A DNA stretch of 43,958 nucleotides from an uncultured beta proteobacterium (lineage in GTDB: Bacteria; Pseudomonadota; Gammaproteobacteria; Burkholderiales; Burkholderiaceae_C): positions 1 to 43,958 of the forward strand of contig CAIQOO010000207.1 of assembly GCA_903873485.1 (NCBI GenBank), written 5' to 3'. The position numbers and the translations under genes were made by a program. The notes under the pieces are model-generated. The model had not been told where the DNA came from and searched no databases. It saw only the letters and a list, made by a program, of their open reading frames with translations. Below, one piece after another: positions 9,652 through 20,118 of the stretch (position 1 is its first letter; each line of letters begins with the position of its first letter).

Positions 9652-9666
9652 CTATGGTCAAGATAG
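9652..9666 (+). promoter_or_regulatory. Candidate OxyR-type half motif upstream of katG
   Basis: CTAT-N7-ATAG matches the two central tetranucleotides of the OxyR consensus (ATAG-N7-CTAT-N7-ATAG-N7-CTAT). The outer tetranucleotides are not conserved (GTGG on the left). It lies 84 bp before the katG ATG. katG is a known OxyR target in proteobacteria, so the match is suggestive only. Confidence 0.35.
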
Positions 9667-9702
9667 AAAAAAACCACCCAAAAATGGGTTGTCGTTATCT
9701 AA

Positions 9703-11916
<2,214 letters not shown>

Positions 11917-11984
11917 CAGCTCAGCCGCAAGGCCGCTATAGCAAGGTCTGCTCGGGGTGGCCAAGGTCGCCAACGACATGATCG

Positions 11985-13359
11985 TCAAGAAGTAGGCCCG
12001 GCTGGCGTTGCTCGCATCAGTGTCACCAGCCAGCCTGTCACGGGCTGTCCGGCTTCCTCGCGCAAGGTTTCACGCCGCACCGCCAGCACGGCAAAGCCGG
12101 CACCGGCAGCCGATGCCATGACGTGGGCATGGCTGTGGGCGTAGCGCCCGCTGGGCAGCAGGCGGTGGTTGTCTGCATCGGTATCGAGCATTTCCACGGT
12201 ATCGACCAGGTGTCCCCCCGGTCGCAAGGCGGTGAACGCCGCACCCAGCGGCTCCATCAGGCCGGCAAAGTAGCACAGCGTGTCGGCGCAAACCACCACG
12301 TCAAACGCCGCCGGATGGTCGCCCAGGTAATGCACCAGTTCGGCCTGATGCAGTTCATGGTAGATGGCACGCGCTTTTGCCTGCGCCAGCATGCCGCAAG
12401 ACAGGTCAAAACCCACCAGTTGCTGCGCCCAGGGCAGCACCAGCGGCCCACACAAGCCAGTGCCGCAACCGGCATCGGCGATCGCCAGGCGAGCCTCAGC
12501 CGCCGGGTAAATAAATGCCAGCCAGTGCTTCCCGAATCAGGGTCGGCGCACGGTAATTGAGCTGCGCCAGTTTTCCATCAAAAGTGGCGGCAAAGCCATC
12601 AAACACGGTCTCCACATAGGCGTCGCTGGCCCTGGTTGGCGTATCGGGCTTGAGCAAGGCTGCCAGATGGTGTCTGACCAGCGGGTTGTCTGGGTCGCGC
12701 TCAAGCTGCGCCTGGTACAACGCAATCGCTTCGCTCATGCGCCCCAGGTGCACCAGCGCCCTGGCATGGTGCTCGGCCGGCGCATTCTGTGGTGCCAGCA
12801 CCGTGGCCTGGGCCCAGGCATCCATTCCCTCGGCGATGCGCCCCATTTCCGGCAGCAGTTGTGACAGGTTGTACCAGGCCTGGGCAAAGCCTGGCGCAAG
12901 CTTGGTGGCACGGCGAAAAGCCAGCTCGGCCTGCGCTGAATCGGTCTCGCGGTACAGACGCCCCAGGTTGTTGTAGGCGCTGGCAGCGCCCGAGGTCTCT
13001 CCCGCCACCGCAATACAACGCTGGTACGCAGCAATGGCCTCGTCCTGGCGCTGGAGCCTTCCCAGCACAATGCCGTAGTCATTCCAGCGTCCGGCATGGT
13101 TGGGCTCGCGCTTGAGTGCGCGCTCGATCAGGGGCAGCGCCTGCGCGTGCTGCCCCTGCATGTTGAGCATGACGGCCTGAAGGTGCAGCACGGTGGTGTC
13201 GTCGGGCTGCTCGGCCAGCAGGGTTTTCAGCAGGCTTGCAGCCGTGGCAAATTCACTGCGCATGACCAGACTGCGCGCCAACTCGATGGACTGGGCGTGT
13301 GTCAGCCGGGCCTGGGGTCTCGCCGGGACCAGTTTGCGGGGATGGGATTGTTTTGACAT
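11985..13359 (-). pseudogene. TPR-repeat SAM methyltransferase gene split by a 1-base frameshift
   Basis: Two frames form one recognisable protein. 12496-13359 encodes about seven TPR-type helical repeats (for example NHAGRWNDYGIVLGRLQRQD) and then YVETVFDGFAATFD, the linker of COG4976-type TPR methyltransferases, ending LPGG-stop. Reading on in the other frame from the GGG run at 12505-12507 gives PAAEARLAIADAGCGTGLCG, the SAM-binding motif I. That frame continues to the stop at 11985 (FDLSCGMLAQAKA, LRPGGHLVDTVEM). One extra base in the triple-C tract (minus strand) accounts for the break. It may be a real mutation or a sequencing error; if an error, the gene is intact at about 457 aa. Confidence 0.85.
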
Positions 13360-13540
13360 GGGTCATCCACGAGTTGACATCGGGGTGGGCACGGATCAGC
13401 ATTTCAATCAAACGAGGCCACGGTTTGCTGGCGCTGGTACCCGGCCATCGGGCGGCGGGACCAGCAGGAAAGGCTTTCGCCGAGCGGGTGCCGATACGCT
13501 CGCCAGGCAATTTGGCCGAATGGCGAATAACTATACCTTT

Positions 13541-13594
13541 TATAGCTGTCAGCGCACAGCCAGTATGGGCTAGAGGCTGATTTCTTATAAATTT
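13541..13594 (+). repeat. Dispersed hairpin repeat, family A, copy 2
   Basis: TATAGCTGTCAGCGC, a divergent loop, then TATGGGCTAGAGGCTGATTT. It sits 24 bp beyond the stop of the FmdB-type gene. The rest of the 13360-13617 gap shows no credible gene. Confidence 0.7.
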
Positions 13595-13617
13595 CTGAAC
13601 AGTGCAGTTGCCATGCG

Positions 13618-13848
13618 CTAGCGATAAGCACAGGTGCCGCCTGGCATGCCGCAACTGGCACCGCAGGGGCCGGGCGGCAAGTCGGGCATGGCAGCCGCAG
13701 ATGCACCCGCGCTGGTGGTGGCAAACACCGAAAGCTGCTTTTCAAGCTGGAAGGAATGGCACTTGGGGCATTCGGGGGTGCTGTCTGAACGCACCAGTGT
13801 CTCGAATGGGTGACCGCAGTCGCGGCAAGCGTATTCAAAAATGGGCAT
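13618..13848 (-). CDS. FmdB-family zinc ribbon protein
   Basis: This 76-aa protein begins MPIFEYACRDCGHPFETLVR, the FmdB/CxxC-CxxC family start. Two Cys pairs (C8/C11 and C27/C30, in ECPKCH) form a rubredoxin-like zinc ribbon. The tail is unusually Cys-rich (PCGASCGMPGGTCAYR). FmdB proteins are called putative regulators but the role is not established. The 263 bp upstream (13849-14111) contain no recognisable gene. Confidence 0.88.
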   Translation of the reverse strand: MPIFEYACRDCGHPFETLVRSDSTPECPKCHSFQLEKQLSVFATTSAGASAAAMPDLPPGPCGASCGMPGGTCAYR

Positions 13849-14111
13849 GCTGTACTCCTGATGAAAATCGAATTATCGGCCGGGCGCGCGGCTGCCTGCG
13901 TTGCGCTGGGCAACACGGGCAATGCGCCCACAATTGGAGTCTGCAGCTTCTATTGCCGACCGCAAAACAGGCAGTCAGGCGGTGCTGATAGCGAACTTGG
14001 GTGCGCACACCAGCCGCTTGCCGGTATTGCCGCTCCAGGCGGGCAAACGGCGCACCAGCAACAGCAAAAGCCGTATCTGCCGGCGCCACTGAGTCCACTG
14101 CAATTGGTGCA

Positions 14112-14915
14112 TCAAAGGCACGCTTGGCGTGCATATTGCAGAAAATCAAGCAGTATCGGGCTGTCATCGAAGGTGACCTTATCGTTTTTTTGACGAAACT
14201 CCGGGTGCCACTGCACGCCTGCCACAAACCCCGTGCCGGATCGCCGAATCGCTTCAATGATGCCGTCGTCAGGACAGCGGGCTTCGATCACAAATCCGGG
14301 TGCCAAATCGCGTATCGCCTGGTGGTGGATGCTGTTGATCAAGCCATTGCCCATGTTTGGGGGATACAGTGATGCAAACTGGGTGCCGGGAACGATTTCC
14401 ACAGAATGCACATTGCGTTCATACATATTTGGCTTGACATGATCCAAGGCATGGGGCACTTGAGTTTTGATGTCTTGCCAGAGCGTTCCGCCAAAGGCCA
14501 CATTGAGCATCTGCAACCCGCGACAAATCCCGAACACCGGTTTGCCGGCATCCACAAAGGCATGGATCAGTTCCATTTCATACTGGTCGCGCACGGCATC
14601 GCCATGCCAGACGGGACTCAGCGGTGATTCACCGTAACTTTCTGGAGCCACATCGTTGCCCCCTTGCAAGACCAGAGCATCCAGGGAAGCTGCATAGTGG
14701 CCCAGGTTAAGTTCTGCCCGCTGCACCACGCTTTGTGCATCAACGGCAGGAATCATCACCGGCAACGCCCCTCCATGCATCAGCATCTGGGCGACAGATT
14801 GCTCCAGATAATGCAGCGTTTTCGTCCAGACCCCGCCCAAATCCAGAACCGGGCCAAATGGATAGTAGATGCGTGCAGAAACACCAATCAGCAAAGAAGG
14901 CGACTGAAAAGGCAT
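14112..14915 (-). CDS. Class I glutamine amidotransferase, gamma-glutamyl hydrolase (peptidase C26, PuuD-like)
   Basis: The 267-aa cytoplasmic hydrolase starts at MPFQSPSLLIGVSAR, the usual family start; the longer frame upstream is discarded. Catalytic Cys131 lies in GKPVFGICRGLQMLNVAFGG, and the His/Glu pair in VAGVQWHPEF. LVLQGGNDVAPESYGE is the family's substrate-side motif. PuuD cleaves gamma-glutamyl-GABA in putrescine breakdown; this homologue's substrate is unproven. It lies 34 bp after the remains of a GCS2-type ligase, a pairing that suggests gamma-glutamyl chemistry. Base composition looks less GC-rich than the neighbours. Confidence 0.88.
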   Translation of the reverse strand: MPFQSPSLLIGVSARIYYPFGPVLDLGGVWTKTLHYLEQSVAQMLMHGGALPVMIPAVDAQSVVQRAELNLGHYAASLDALVLQGGNDVAPESYGESPLSPVWHGDAVRDQYEMELIHAFVDAGKPVFGICRGLQMLNVAFGGTLWQDIKTQVPHALDHVKPNMYERNVHSVEIVPGTQFASLYPPNMGNGLINSIHHQAIRDLAPGFVIEARCPDDGIIEAIRRSGTGFVAGVQWHPEFRQKNDKVTFDDSPILLDFLQYARQACL

Positions 14916-14949
14916 GGCGTCGTTGCTGTCTGGTTTCGACGGGAAACGC

Positions 14950-15590
14950 TCACGCCCCAGCCAGCATGGCGGAGCGTTGCAACAAAACAGCCGAGATTTT
15001 TGAGCAATAGTCATGCAGATTTTTTTGACCATCGCTACCGGTTTCATGCCACAGCTTGCGCATCCACTGTGCCTGGTCATGTTGCAAAACTTCATGTTCC
15101 AGCCAGGTCAGCCAGGTTGACTCCCGGTCTGGCAAGCCAGCCGTGCGAATCTGACCCAAGACTGACAAAAACCAGCTATTCATGGAAGCCATTTGTCCGG
15201 TGAACGGATTGATCAATTCAGCCTCAATGCCGTCTCTGCAGGCCAGGAACCGATTGCATTGATCCAGGTTGAACAGCGGGTGCTCGGGGGTTTGCAAAAC
15301 ATCATTGAGTGCCAAACCAGCGCAACGCCTGACAAATAGGCGGTTTGCTTCAGCACCGAGAGATGCTCGATGGCTTCAAGCAGCATGTCGTCAACATCGC
15401 TGTGTACCGTGGAGACAAATTCGATGGTTGCTTGCGTGGCCTCTGGCATGAAAAGTTTGCGTGTCGCCTGCGGCAACTGCGCCATCAGTCCTTGACAGGA
15501 AGGAGACAAAAGACCATCCGCTTCCTTGATGATTTTCAGCTCCATTTCGATGCCAAACGTGAGCGGTTTTGAAACATTGAAAGTTGTCAT
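14950..15590 (-). pseudogene. Decayed GCS2/YbdK-type carboxylate-amine ligase
   Basis: From the ATG at 15590 the frame reads MTTFNVSKPLTFGIEMELKI, the N-terminus of GCS2-type glutamate-cysteine ligases, and continues through ATQATIEFVSTVHSDVDDM. Near 15320 the homology jumps to the family's C-terminal part in another frame (LFNLDQCNRFLACRDGIEAE, then LINPFTGQ), ending at 14950. The two pieces total about 210 residues against roughly 370 in the family, and the central catalytic region is absent. So there is an internal deletion of about 150 residues plus a frame change. Function is almost certainly lost. Confidence 0.75.
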
Positions 15591-15990
15591 TTTCAGTGGT
15601 CTCCCGTGACGGACAGGTATGTCAAGCGCATGCGTCACAGTATCGCACTCTGGCGCGGTGGACCGGCTCAAGTAAGCAATGCGCTGCGCACCAGCAAGCA
15701 CACCCGGCGCTATGGCCTGGTTGGGTGTGCTTGCGGCCATTTCAGAAACAGCACGCTGACTGGCGCAAAAAAAAGCCACCGTGAGGTGGCTTGTAAATGT
15801 TCCCCCTGGGGGAACGGTCGTTGGAAACTCTCCAGTCAAGCAACTTAGCCCAGACCTATCCAAAGATTTTTTTGCTTCATGGCTGTGACAGCAGCTAAGT
15901 GCACTTTACCGGGTTCCAGCACTTTTGACCATCACCCATTCGGGTGGTATTTGGGGTTATTTTGAAAATAAATGCATTTATTTTGCGAAA
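15591..15990. other. Gene-free stretch with two hairpins
   Basis: No credible coding frame is seen. It holds the terminator at 15767-15793 and a perfect hairpin GTTCCCC-CTG-GGGGAAC at 15809-15825. Read on the minus strand, the hairpin and terminator are adjacent, like the 3' end of a small RNA or a long 3' UTR of the kinase gene. No promoter could be assigned with confidence. Confidence 0.4.
15767..15793 (-). terminator. Rho-independent terminator downstream of the histidine kinase operon
   Basis: Minus strand: AAGCCACC-TCAC-GGTGGCTT followed by a run of eight T. It would end transcripts from the two-component operon (stop at 15991) or from a small RNA gene between them. Confidence 0.85.
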
Positions 15991-17331
15991 TCAGGTGTTT
16001 TTTTCAAAACTCAAGGGCAATTCAATGACAAAACAGGCACCGCCACCGGCTCGGTTTTCACAAAAAGCCCGTCCGCCATGACGCATCGCAATCGATTTCA
16101 CCAGCGCCAGCCCCAAACCGACGCCGCCGTCACGCTCGGTGGCGCCGGGCAGGCGGTAAAACGGCTCAAAAATCCGCTCCTGCAATGCCTCGGGAACCCC
16201 CGGACCCCGGTCGCACACCCGTATTTCAAGTCGGTCGCCGTGCTGGCGCAGCGTCAGCACGATGTCGCCGGCGGCGTGGCGGCGAGCGTTTTCCAGCAGG
16301 TTGCGCAGCGCCCGGCGCAACAACTTGGTCACCCCTTGAACCACCAGCTCGCTGGCCACCGGCGTGTCGGCCTGGCGAATCGGCTGCAAATCGAGTTCGG
16401 CATCGACGCGGGCGCACTCTTCGGCGGCCAGCCCGATCAGATCAACCGGCTCGACCGTGCCGACATCGGCTTCGCGCGCATCAAGCCGGCTGGCCAGCAA
16501 AATCTCTTCAATCAACGCGTCAAGTTCGTTGATATTGCGGGCAATCTCATTTCTGAAAGCCGGCGTCGCCGACGGCCCGAGCAGCTCCAACCCCATGCGG
16601 ATGCGCGCCAGCGGCGAACGCAACTCGTGCGAGGCATTCGCCAGCAAAGATTTTTGCGATGCCAGCAGGGCCTGATGCGACTGCACCAGCGTTTGAATAT
16701 GCTCGGCCGCGTGGTTGAAGCGGCGTGCCAAAAAAGCAATTTCATCCTGCCCCGATTCGGGCACCCGAATCGACAAATCGCCCGCGCCCCATTGCTGCAC
16801 CCCGTCTTGCAGCCGCTCCAGCCGGCGCGTCAGGGTGCGCACAATCGGATAGGTGGCCAGCGCCACCGCAATGCCGACCCAGACCAGCATCCAGGCAAAA
16901 CCAAACGGTGGCCGGCTCCAGAACGAGGCTGGCGCGCGCATCAGGTGCATGCGCATGGTTTGTCCGTCGTGCATTTGCAGCATGAATTCAGGGCCGACCG
17001 GGCGCTGCGGCTCCGTCGGCGCGGCGGTCGGGCCGGGCTGGGCGAATTCTGCCGGCGGCACCGGCAGCGCGTCGGGCGCCGAGGCGCCACGGCGGAACCG
17101 GCGGTAGTGCGGTCCAGCGGGGGGCAGTTCGCGCGCAGGCCGATCCTCGGCATCTTCGGGCTGCGGGCGCGACCGGCCACGGCCAATCACTTGCCCGGCT
17201 TCGTTGTGCAGCACCACATCGCGCAGCGGTGGCTCGGCAGCCAGGCGCCAGAGCCAGCCCACCAACAGGGTCAGCACGGCAACCGCCAGCACCACCGCCA
17301 GCCAGATGCGCAGATAGAGTTTGTTCAGCAT
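15991..17331 (-). CDS. Sensor histidine kinase (HAMP-HisKA-HATPase)
   Basis: The 446-aa membrane kinase starts at MLNKLYLRIWLAV (17331); the extra upstream residues of the open frame do not fit a sensor. Layout: transmembrane segment 7-29, a Pro/Arg-rich periplasmic region to about 150 (PVPPAEFAQPGPTAAPTEPQ), second segment (FAWMLVWVGIAVALATYPIV), HAMP, H-box NASHELRSPLARIRMGLELL with His235, N box (NLLENARRHA), G boxes (CDRGPGV, GGVGLGLALVKSI). The kinase core resembles the RstB/CpxA type. The periplasmic domain looks largely disordered, which is unusual. It follows its regulator by 52 bp. Confidence 0.93.
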   Translation of the reverse strand: MLNKLYLRIWLAVVLAVAVLTLLVGWLWRLAAEPPLRDVVLHNEAGQVIGRGRSRPQPEDAEDRPARELPPAGPHYRRFRRGASAPDALPVPPAEFAQPGPTAAPTEPQRPVGPEFMLQMHDGQTMRMHLMRAPASFWSRPPFGFAWMLVWVGIAVALATYPIVRTLTRRLERLQDGVQQWGAGDLSIRVPESGQDEIAFLARRFNHAAEHIQTLVQSHQALLASQKSLLANASHELRSPLARIRMGLELLGPSATPAFRNEIARNINELDALIEEILLASRLDAREADVGTVEPVDLIGLAAEECARVDAELDLQPIRQADTPVASELVVQGVTKLLRRALRNLLENARRHAAGDIVLTLRQHGDRLEIRVCDRGPGVPEALQERIFEPFYRLPGATERDGGVGLGLALVKSIAMRHGGRAFCENRAGGGACFVIELPLSFEKNT

Positions 17332-17383
17332 GGTGGTTGCCGCGAAGCTGCCAGGTGGAGCAGGCCAGCCGCCAGTCAATCAG

Positions 17384-18088
17384 TCAATCTTGCTGGCGCG
17401 CAAACACATAGCCGACCCCGCGCACGGTCAGGATGCGTTTGGGGTTTTTGGCATCGAGTTCGATGGCGGCGCGGATGCGGCCCATGTGGACATCGATCGA
17501 ACGGTCGAAGGCATCAAGCTCGCGGCCCCGCACCGCTTCCATGATCTGGTCACGCGTGAGCACCCGGCCGGCCCGCTCGGCCAGCGCCACCAGCAGGTCA
17601 AACTGGTAAGAGGTCAGCTCGCAGGCGGTACCGGCTACCGTCACCAGGCGCGCATCGCGGTCAATTTCCAGCGTACCAAAGCGCAGCAGCTTGCTGCCTG
17701 CCGCCAGGCCATCGCCCTGGCGGCGCAGCACTGCCCGAATGCGTGCCAGCAGTTCACGCGGCTCAAACGGCTTGGGCAAATAGTCGTCGGCGCCCATCTC
17801 CAGGCCGATGATGCGGTCCATCGGGTCGCCCTTGGCGGTCAGCATCAGGATTGGCGTGGCGGCCAGGGCACCGGGCAGGGCGCGCAGGCGTCGGCACACC
17901 TCCAGGCCATCGATGTCGGGCAGCATCAGGTCCAGCACCACCAAATGCGGCGCCAGGCTTTGCACCATCGACAAGCCGGCCAACCCATCGCCGGCGTGAT
18001 CGACCAGGTAGCCCGACTGGCGCAAATACTCGGCCACCATATTGGCCAGTCGCGTGTCGTCTTCAATCAGCAGCAGGTGTTGGTTCAT
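17384..18088 (-). CDS. OmpR-family response regulator (RstA/CpxR type)
   Basis: This 234-aa regulator has a receiver domain (Asp53 in VVLDLMLPDIDG, Lys106 in YLPKPFEPREL) and a winged-helix output domain (LTSYQFDLLVALAERAGRVLTR, then DAFDRSIDVHMGRIRAAIE). The ATG at 18088 starts the conserved MNQHLLLIEDD. The kinase gene follows directly. Regulator-kinase order and the kinase core resemble RstAB. Targets cannot be read from the sequence; the adjacent ampG-like gene in the same direction is one possibility. Confidence 0.94.
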   Translation of the reverse strand: MNQHLLLIEDDTRLANMVAEYLRQSGYLVDHAGDGLAGLSMVQSLAPHLVVLDLMLPDIDGLEVCRRLRALPGALAATPILMLTAKGDPMDRIIGLEMGADDYLPKPFEPRELLARIRAVLRRQGDGLAAGSKLLRFGTLEIDRDARLVTVAGTACELTSYQFDLLVALAERAGRVLTRDQIMEAVRGRELDAFDRSIDVHMGRIRAAIELDAKNPKRILTVRGVGYVFARQQD

Positions 18089-18170
18089 GCGCACAGTCTA
18101 GCAAGCCGCTGTAGCAAGGGCTTGAAGCAGCGGTAAAGTTAGGTAAACGCCGCTCTGAATACTCTATTTG

Positions 18171-18220
18171 TTATAGCTGTCAGCGCTTGTCCATCAAGGG
18201 CCAGAGGCCGATTTGATCCT
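18171..18220 (+). repeat. Dispersed hairpin repeat, family A, copy 3 (contains the ampG stop codon)
   Basis: TTATAGCTGTCAGCGCTTGT, loop CCAT, CAAGGGCCAGAGGCC, then GATTTGATCC. AGCGCTTG and CAAGGGCC can form the family stem. Read on the minus strand it supplies the last codons (RIKSASGP) and the TGA at 18194-18196 of the permease gene. Confidence 0.85.
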
Positions 18221-19528
18221 TGAAGTCAGCCACACCAGCAGCAACACCGGCAGCCCCAGCAAGGCGGTAGCGACAAAAAAATTGGCGTAGCCAAAGCCAT
18301 CGACATAACGCCCCGAGTAGCCAGCCAGAAATTTCGGCAGCAGCAGCATCATGGAACTGAACAAGGCGTACTGGGTGGCCGAATAATTGATGTTGGTCAG
18401 GCTCGACAGGTAGGCGATGAACGCCGCCGAGGCAATGCCGCTGGCCAGGTTGTCGGCAGAAATCACAAAAATCAGGCCGGTCAGGTCATGGCCACGGCTG
18501 CTCAGGGCGGCAAACAGCAGGTTGCTGGCGGCACTCAGCACGGCGCCGAGCATCAGCACCCGCATGACACCGAAACGCATCGCCAGCGCGCCACCGACAA
18601 AGGCGCCGGCCAGCGTCATGATGACGCCGTAAATCTTGGTCACCGCTGCCACCTCGTCCTTGCTGTAGCCCATATCCACATAAAACGGGTTGGCCATGAT
18701 GCCCATCACCACGTCGCTGATGCGGTAGCTGCCAATCAGCGCCAGCACCAGCACCGCCTGCCACCGGTAGCGCCGCACAAAGTCCATGAACGGCTCGACC
18801 AGCGCGCCGCGCAGCCAGTCGATGGCGTTTTTGGCGAGTGGCATCGGGCGCTTGTGCGGCTCGGGCGAAAACAGCACGGTGACCACCCCGAGCAGCATGC
18901 TTGCCGCCATCACCAGATACGCCGTGTGCCAGGCGCCATGCTGGTAAGCCGCCAGCGCCGGGTCTTGGGCGCGTGCCGCCAGCCACAACACGCCGGCGCC
19001 GGCCCAGATCATCGCCAGCCGGTAACCGGTCTGGTAACAAGCTGCCAGCGCCGCCTGCCGGTCCACCTCGGCCGACTCGATGCGAAAGGCGTCAAGCGCA
19101 ATGTCTTGCGTGGCCGAGCCAAACGCCACCGCCAACGCCCCCCACACCACCGGGGTCAGCGCCACCTGCGGGTCATTGAATGACATCGCTACCAGGCCCA
19201 GCAAAATCGCCAGTTGCGACAGCAGCAGCCAGCTTCGCCGGCGCCCCAGCGCGTGTGTGAGCAGCGGAATCGGCAGCCGGTCCACCAGCGGCGCCCAGAC
19301 CCATTTGAAGGCATAAGCCAGCCCGACCCAGCTCAAATAACCGATGGTGGTGCGGTCAATGCCGGCCTCGCGCAGCCAGAAGCTCAGCGTGCCCAGCACC
19401 AGCAGCAGCGGCAGCCCGGCAGAAAACCCCAGCAGCAGCATACGCAGGCAAGGCGGCTCCAGATAAACCCGCAGGGTGCTGGCCCAGCTTGGCCGGGGAG
19501 TTGCGGCTTGCGTGGCTTGGACGGTCAT
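18194..19528 (-). CDS. ampG: AmpG-family muropeptide permease (MFS)
   Basis: The 444-aa protein has about 12 transmembrane segments. AmpG imports anhydro-muropeptides released during cell-wall turnover so they can be recycled. Family features are FSAGLPLLLVLGTLSFWLRE near the N-terminus, FKWVWAPLVDRLPIPLLTHA, and the acidic GSATQDIALDAFRIE segment in the fourth helix region. The last eight residues come from a dispersed repeat, so the native C-terminus has been replaced. MltA and the M14 peptidase elsewhere in the window fit the same murein theme but are not in the same operon. Confidence 0.88.
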   Translation of the reverse strand: MTVQATQAATPRPSWASTLRVYLEPPCLRMLLLGFSAGLPLLLVLGTLSFWLREAGIDRTTIGYLSWVGLAYAFKWVWAPLVDRLPIPLLTHALGRRRSWLLLSQLAILLGLVAMSFNDPQVALTPVVWGALAVAFGSATQDIALDAFRIESAEVDRQAALAACYQTGYRLAMIWAGAGVLWLAARAQDPALAAYQHGAWHTAYLVMAASMLLGVVTVLFSPEPHKRPMPLAKNAIDWLRGALVEPFMDFVRRYRWQAVLVLALIGSYRISDVVMGIMANPFYVDMGYSKDEVAAVTKIYGVIMTLAGAFVGGALAMRFGVMRVLMLGAVLSAASNLLFAALSSRGHDLTGLIFVISADNLASGIASAAFIAYLSSLTNINYSATQYALFSSMMLLLPKFLAGYSGRYVDGFGYANFFVATALLGLPVLLLVWLTSRIKSASGP

Positions 19529-19624
19529 GATGTGGGCGCTTTGTAACGGGTGATGAAAAGGGTGGCCGGGAAAAACCAGTGAGTGTCCGCCAAGAACAGC
19601 GATACCACGCGCTGATGATTTTGC

Positions 19625-19642
19625 ACATTATGTACATAATGT
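19625..19642. promoter_or_regulatory. Perfect 18-bp palindrome upstream of the toxin-antitoxin pair
   Basis: ACATTATGTACATAATGT is an exact inverted repeat with central TGTACA, the core hexamer reported for YefM/Phd-type antitoxin operators. It lies 41 bp before the antitoxin ATG and 96 bp from the divergent ampG start. Autoregulation of the pair is the likely use. Confidence 0.7.
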
Positions 19643-19683
19643 CTGCTTGGTGACTTGACGGTCATGACGCACAGGAGCACAGG

Positions 19684-20118
19684 ATGAAAACCTTCAGTAC
19701 AACCGATGCCAGAAACAGATTTGGCGAATTTCTGGACACCGGGATGGTCGAGAGAGTCAAGCTGGTTCGCAACAACCGGGTCATTGGTTACTTTCTTCCG
19801 GACCGCGACTACCAGGAGTTGACTCGCGCAGCCATGACGGCACAAGACGCAAGTCGGCAAACACCGTCTTGCCAGCTCACTTTGGCTCAGCAGGAAACAC
19901 TGGGTTTGTACAGCCAGGGGCAAATTGCCGCTTCCGAAGCCAAAACCGACCTGGGCTGCAACTGCCGCGAATTGATTTCAATGCTGGCCTGCTGCGGTCT
20001 TGCACTCCCGCATGTGGATATGGAACTGGCCGAAAAAATGGCCACCGAGGCGCTCGCCTTGATGAACATTCCAGATGTGACGCAAGACCCGGACAAGCGG
20101 AGCCTTCATCGTGGCTGA
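19684..20118 (+). CDS. Antitoxin: Phd/YefM-like domain with UPF0175-like C-terminus
   Basis: In this 144-aa protein, residues 1-50 (MKTFSTTDARNRFGEFLDTG, then NRVIGYFLPDRDYQEL) match the DNA-binding domain of Phd/YefM antitoxins. Residues 66-128 resemble UPF0175 proteins (LGLYSQGQIAASEAKTDLG), a family whose members often precede PIN toxins. The two-part build is uncommon and suggests a fused operator-binding plus toxin-binding protein. Its stop overlaps the PIN gene's likely GTG start. The palindrome 41 bp upstream fits self-repression. Base composition is less GC-rich than the surroundings, hinting at transfer. Confidence 0.75.
   Translation: MKTFSTTDARNRFGEFLDTGMVERVKLVRNNRVIGYFLPDRDYQELTRAAMTAQDASRQTPSCQLTLAQQETLGLYSQGQIAASEAKTDLGCNCRELISMLACCGLALPHVDMELAEKMATEALALMNIPDVTQDPDKRSLHRG

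Noticed and set aside
11948-11995. Short plus-strand peptide LLGVAKVANDMIVKK ending at a stop after katG
   Set aside because: It looks protein-like but is only 15 codons and overlaps the end of the methyltransferase frame; too short to call a gene remnant.
13404-13931. Minus-strand frame across the FmdB-type gene and the gap beyond it
   Set aside because: Overlaps a convincing zinc-ribbon gene in another frame and has no similarity I can name.
15925-17544. 539-codon plus-strand open frame
   Set aside because: Antisense to the histidine kinase and the end of its regulator; composition dominated by Arg, Gln and His.
18106-18133. CCGCTG...CAGCGG inverted repeat between ampG and the regulator gene
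   Set aside because: A 6-bp stem with a long loop and no T tract; too weak to call a terminator.
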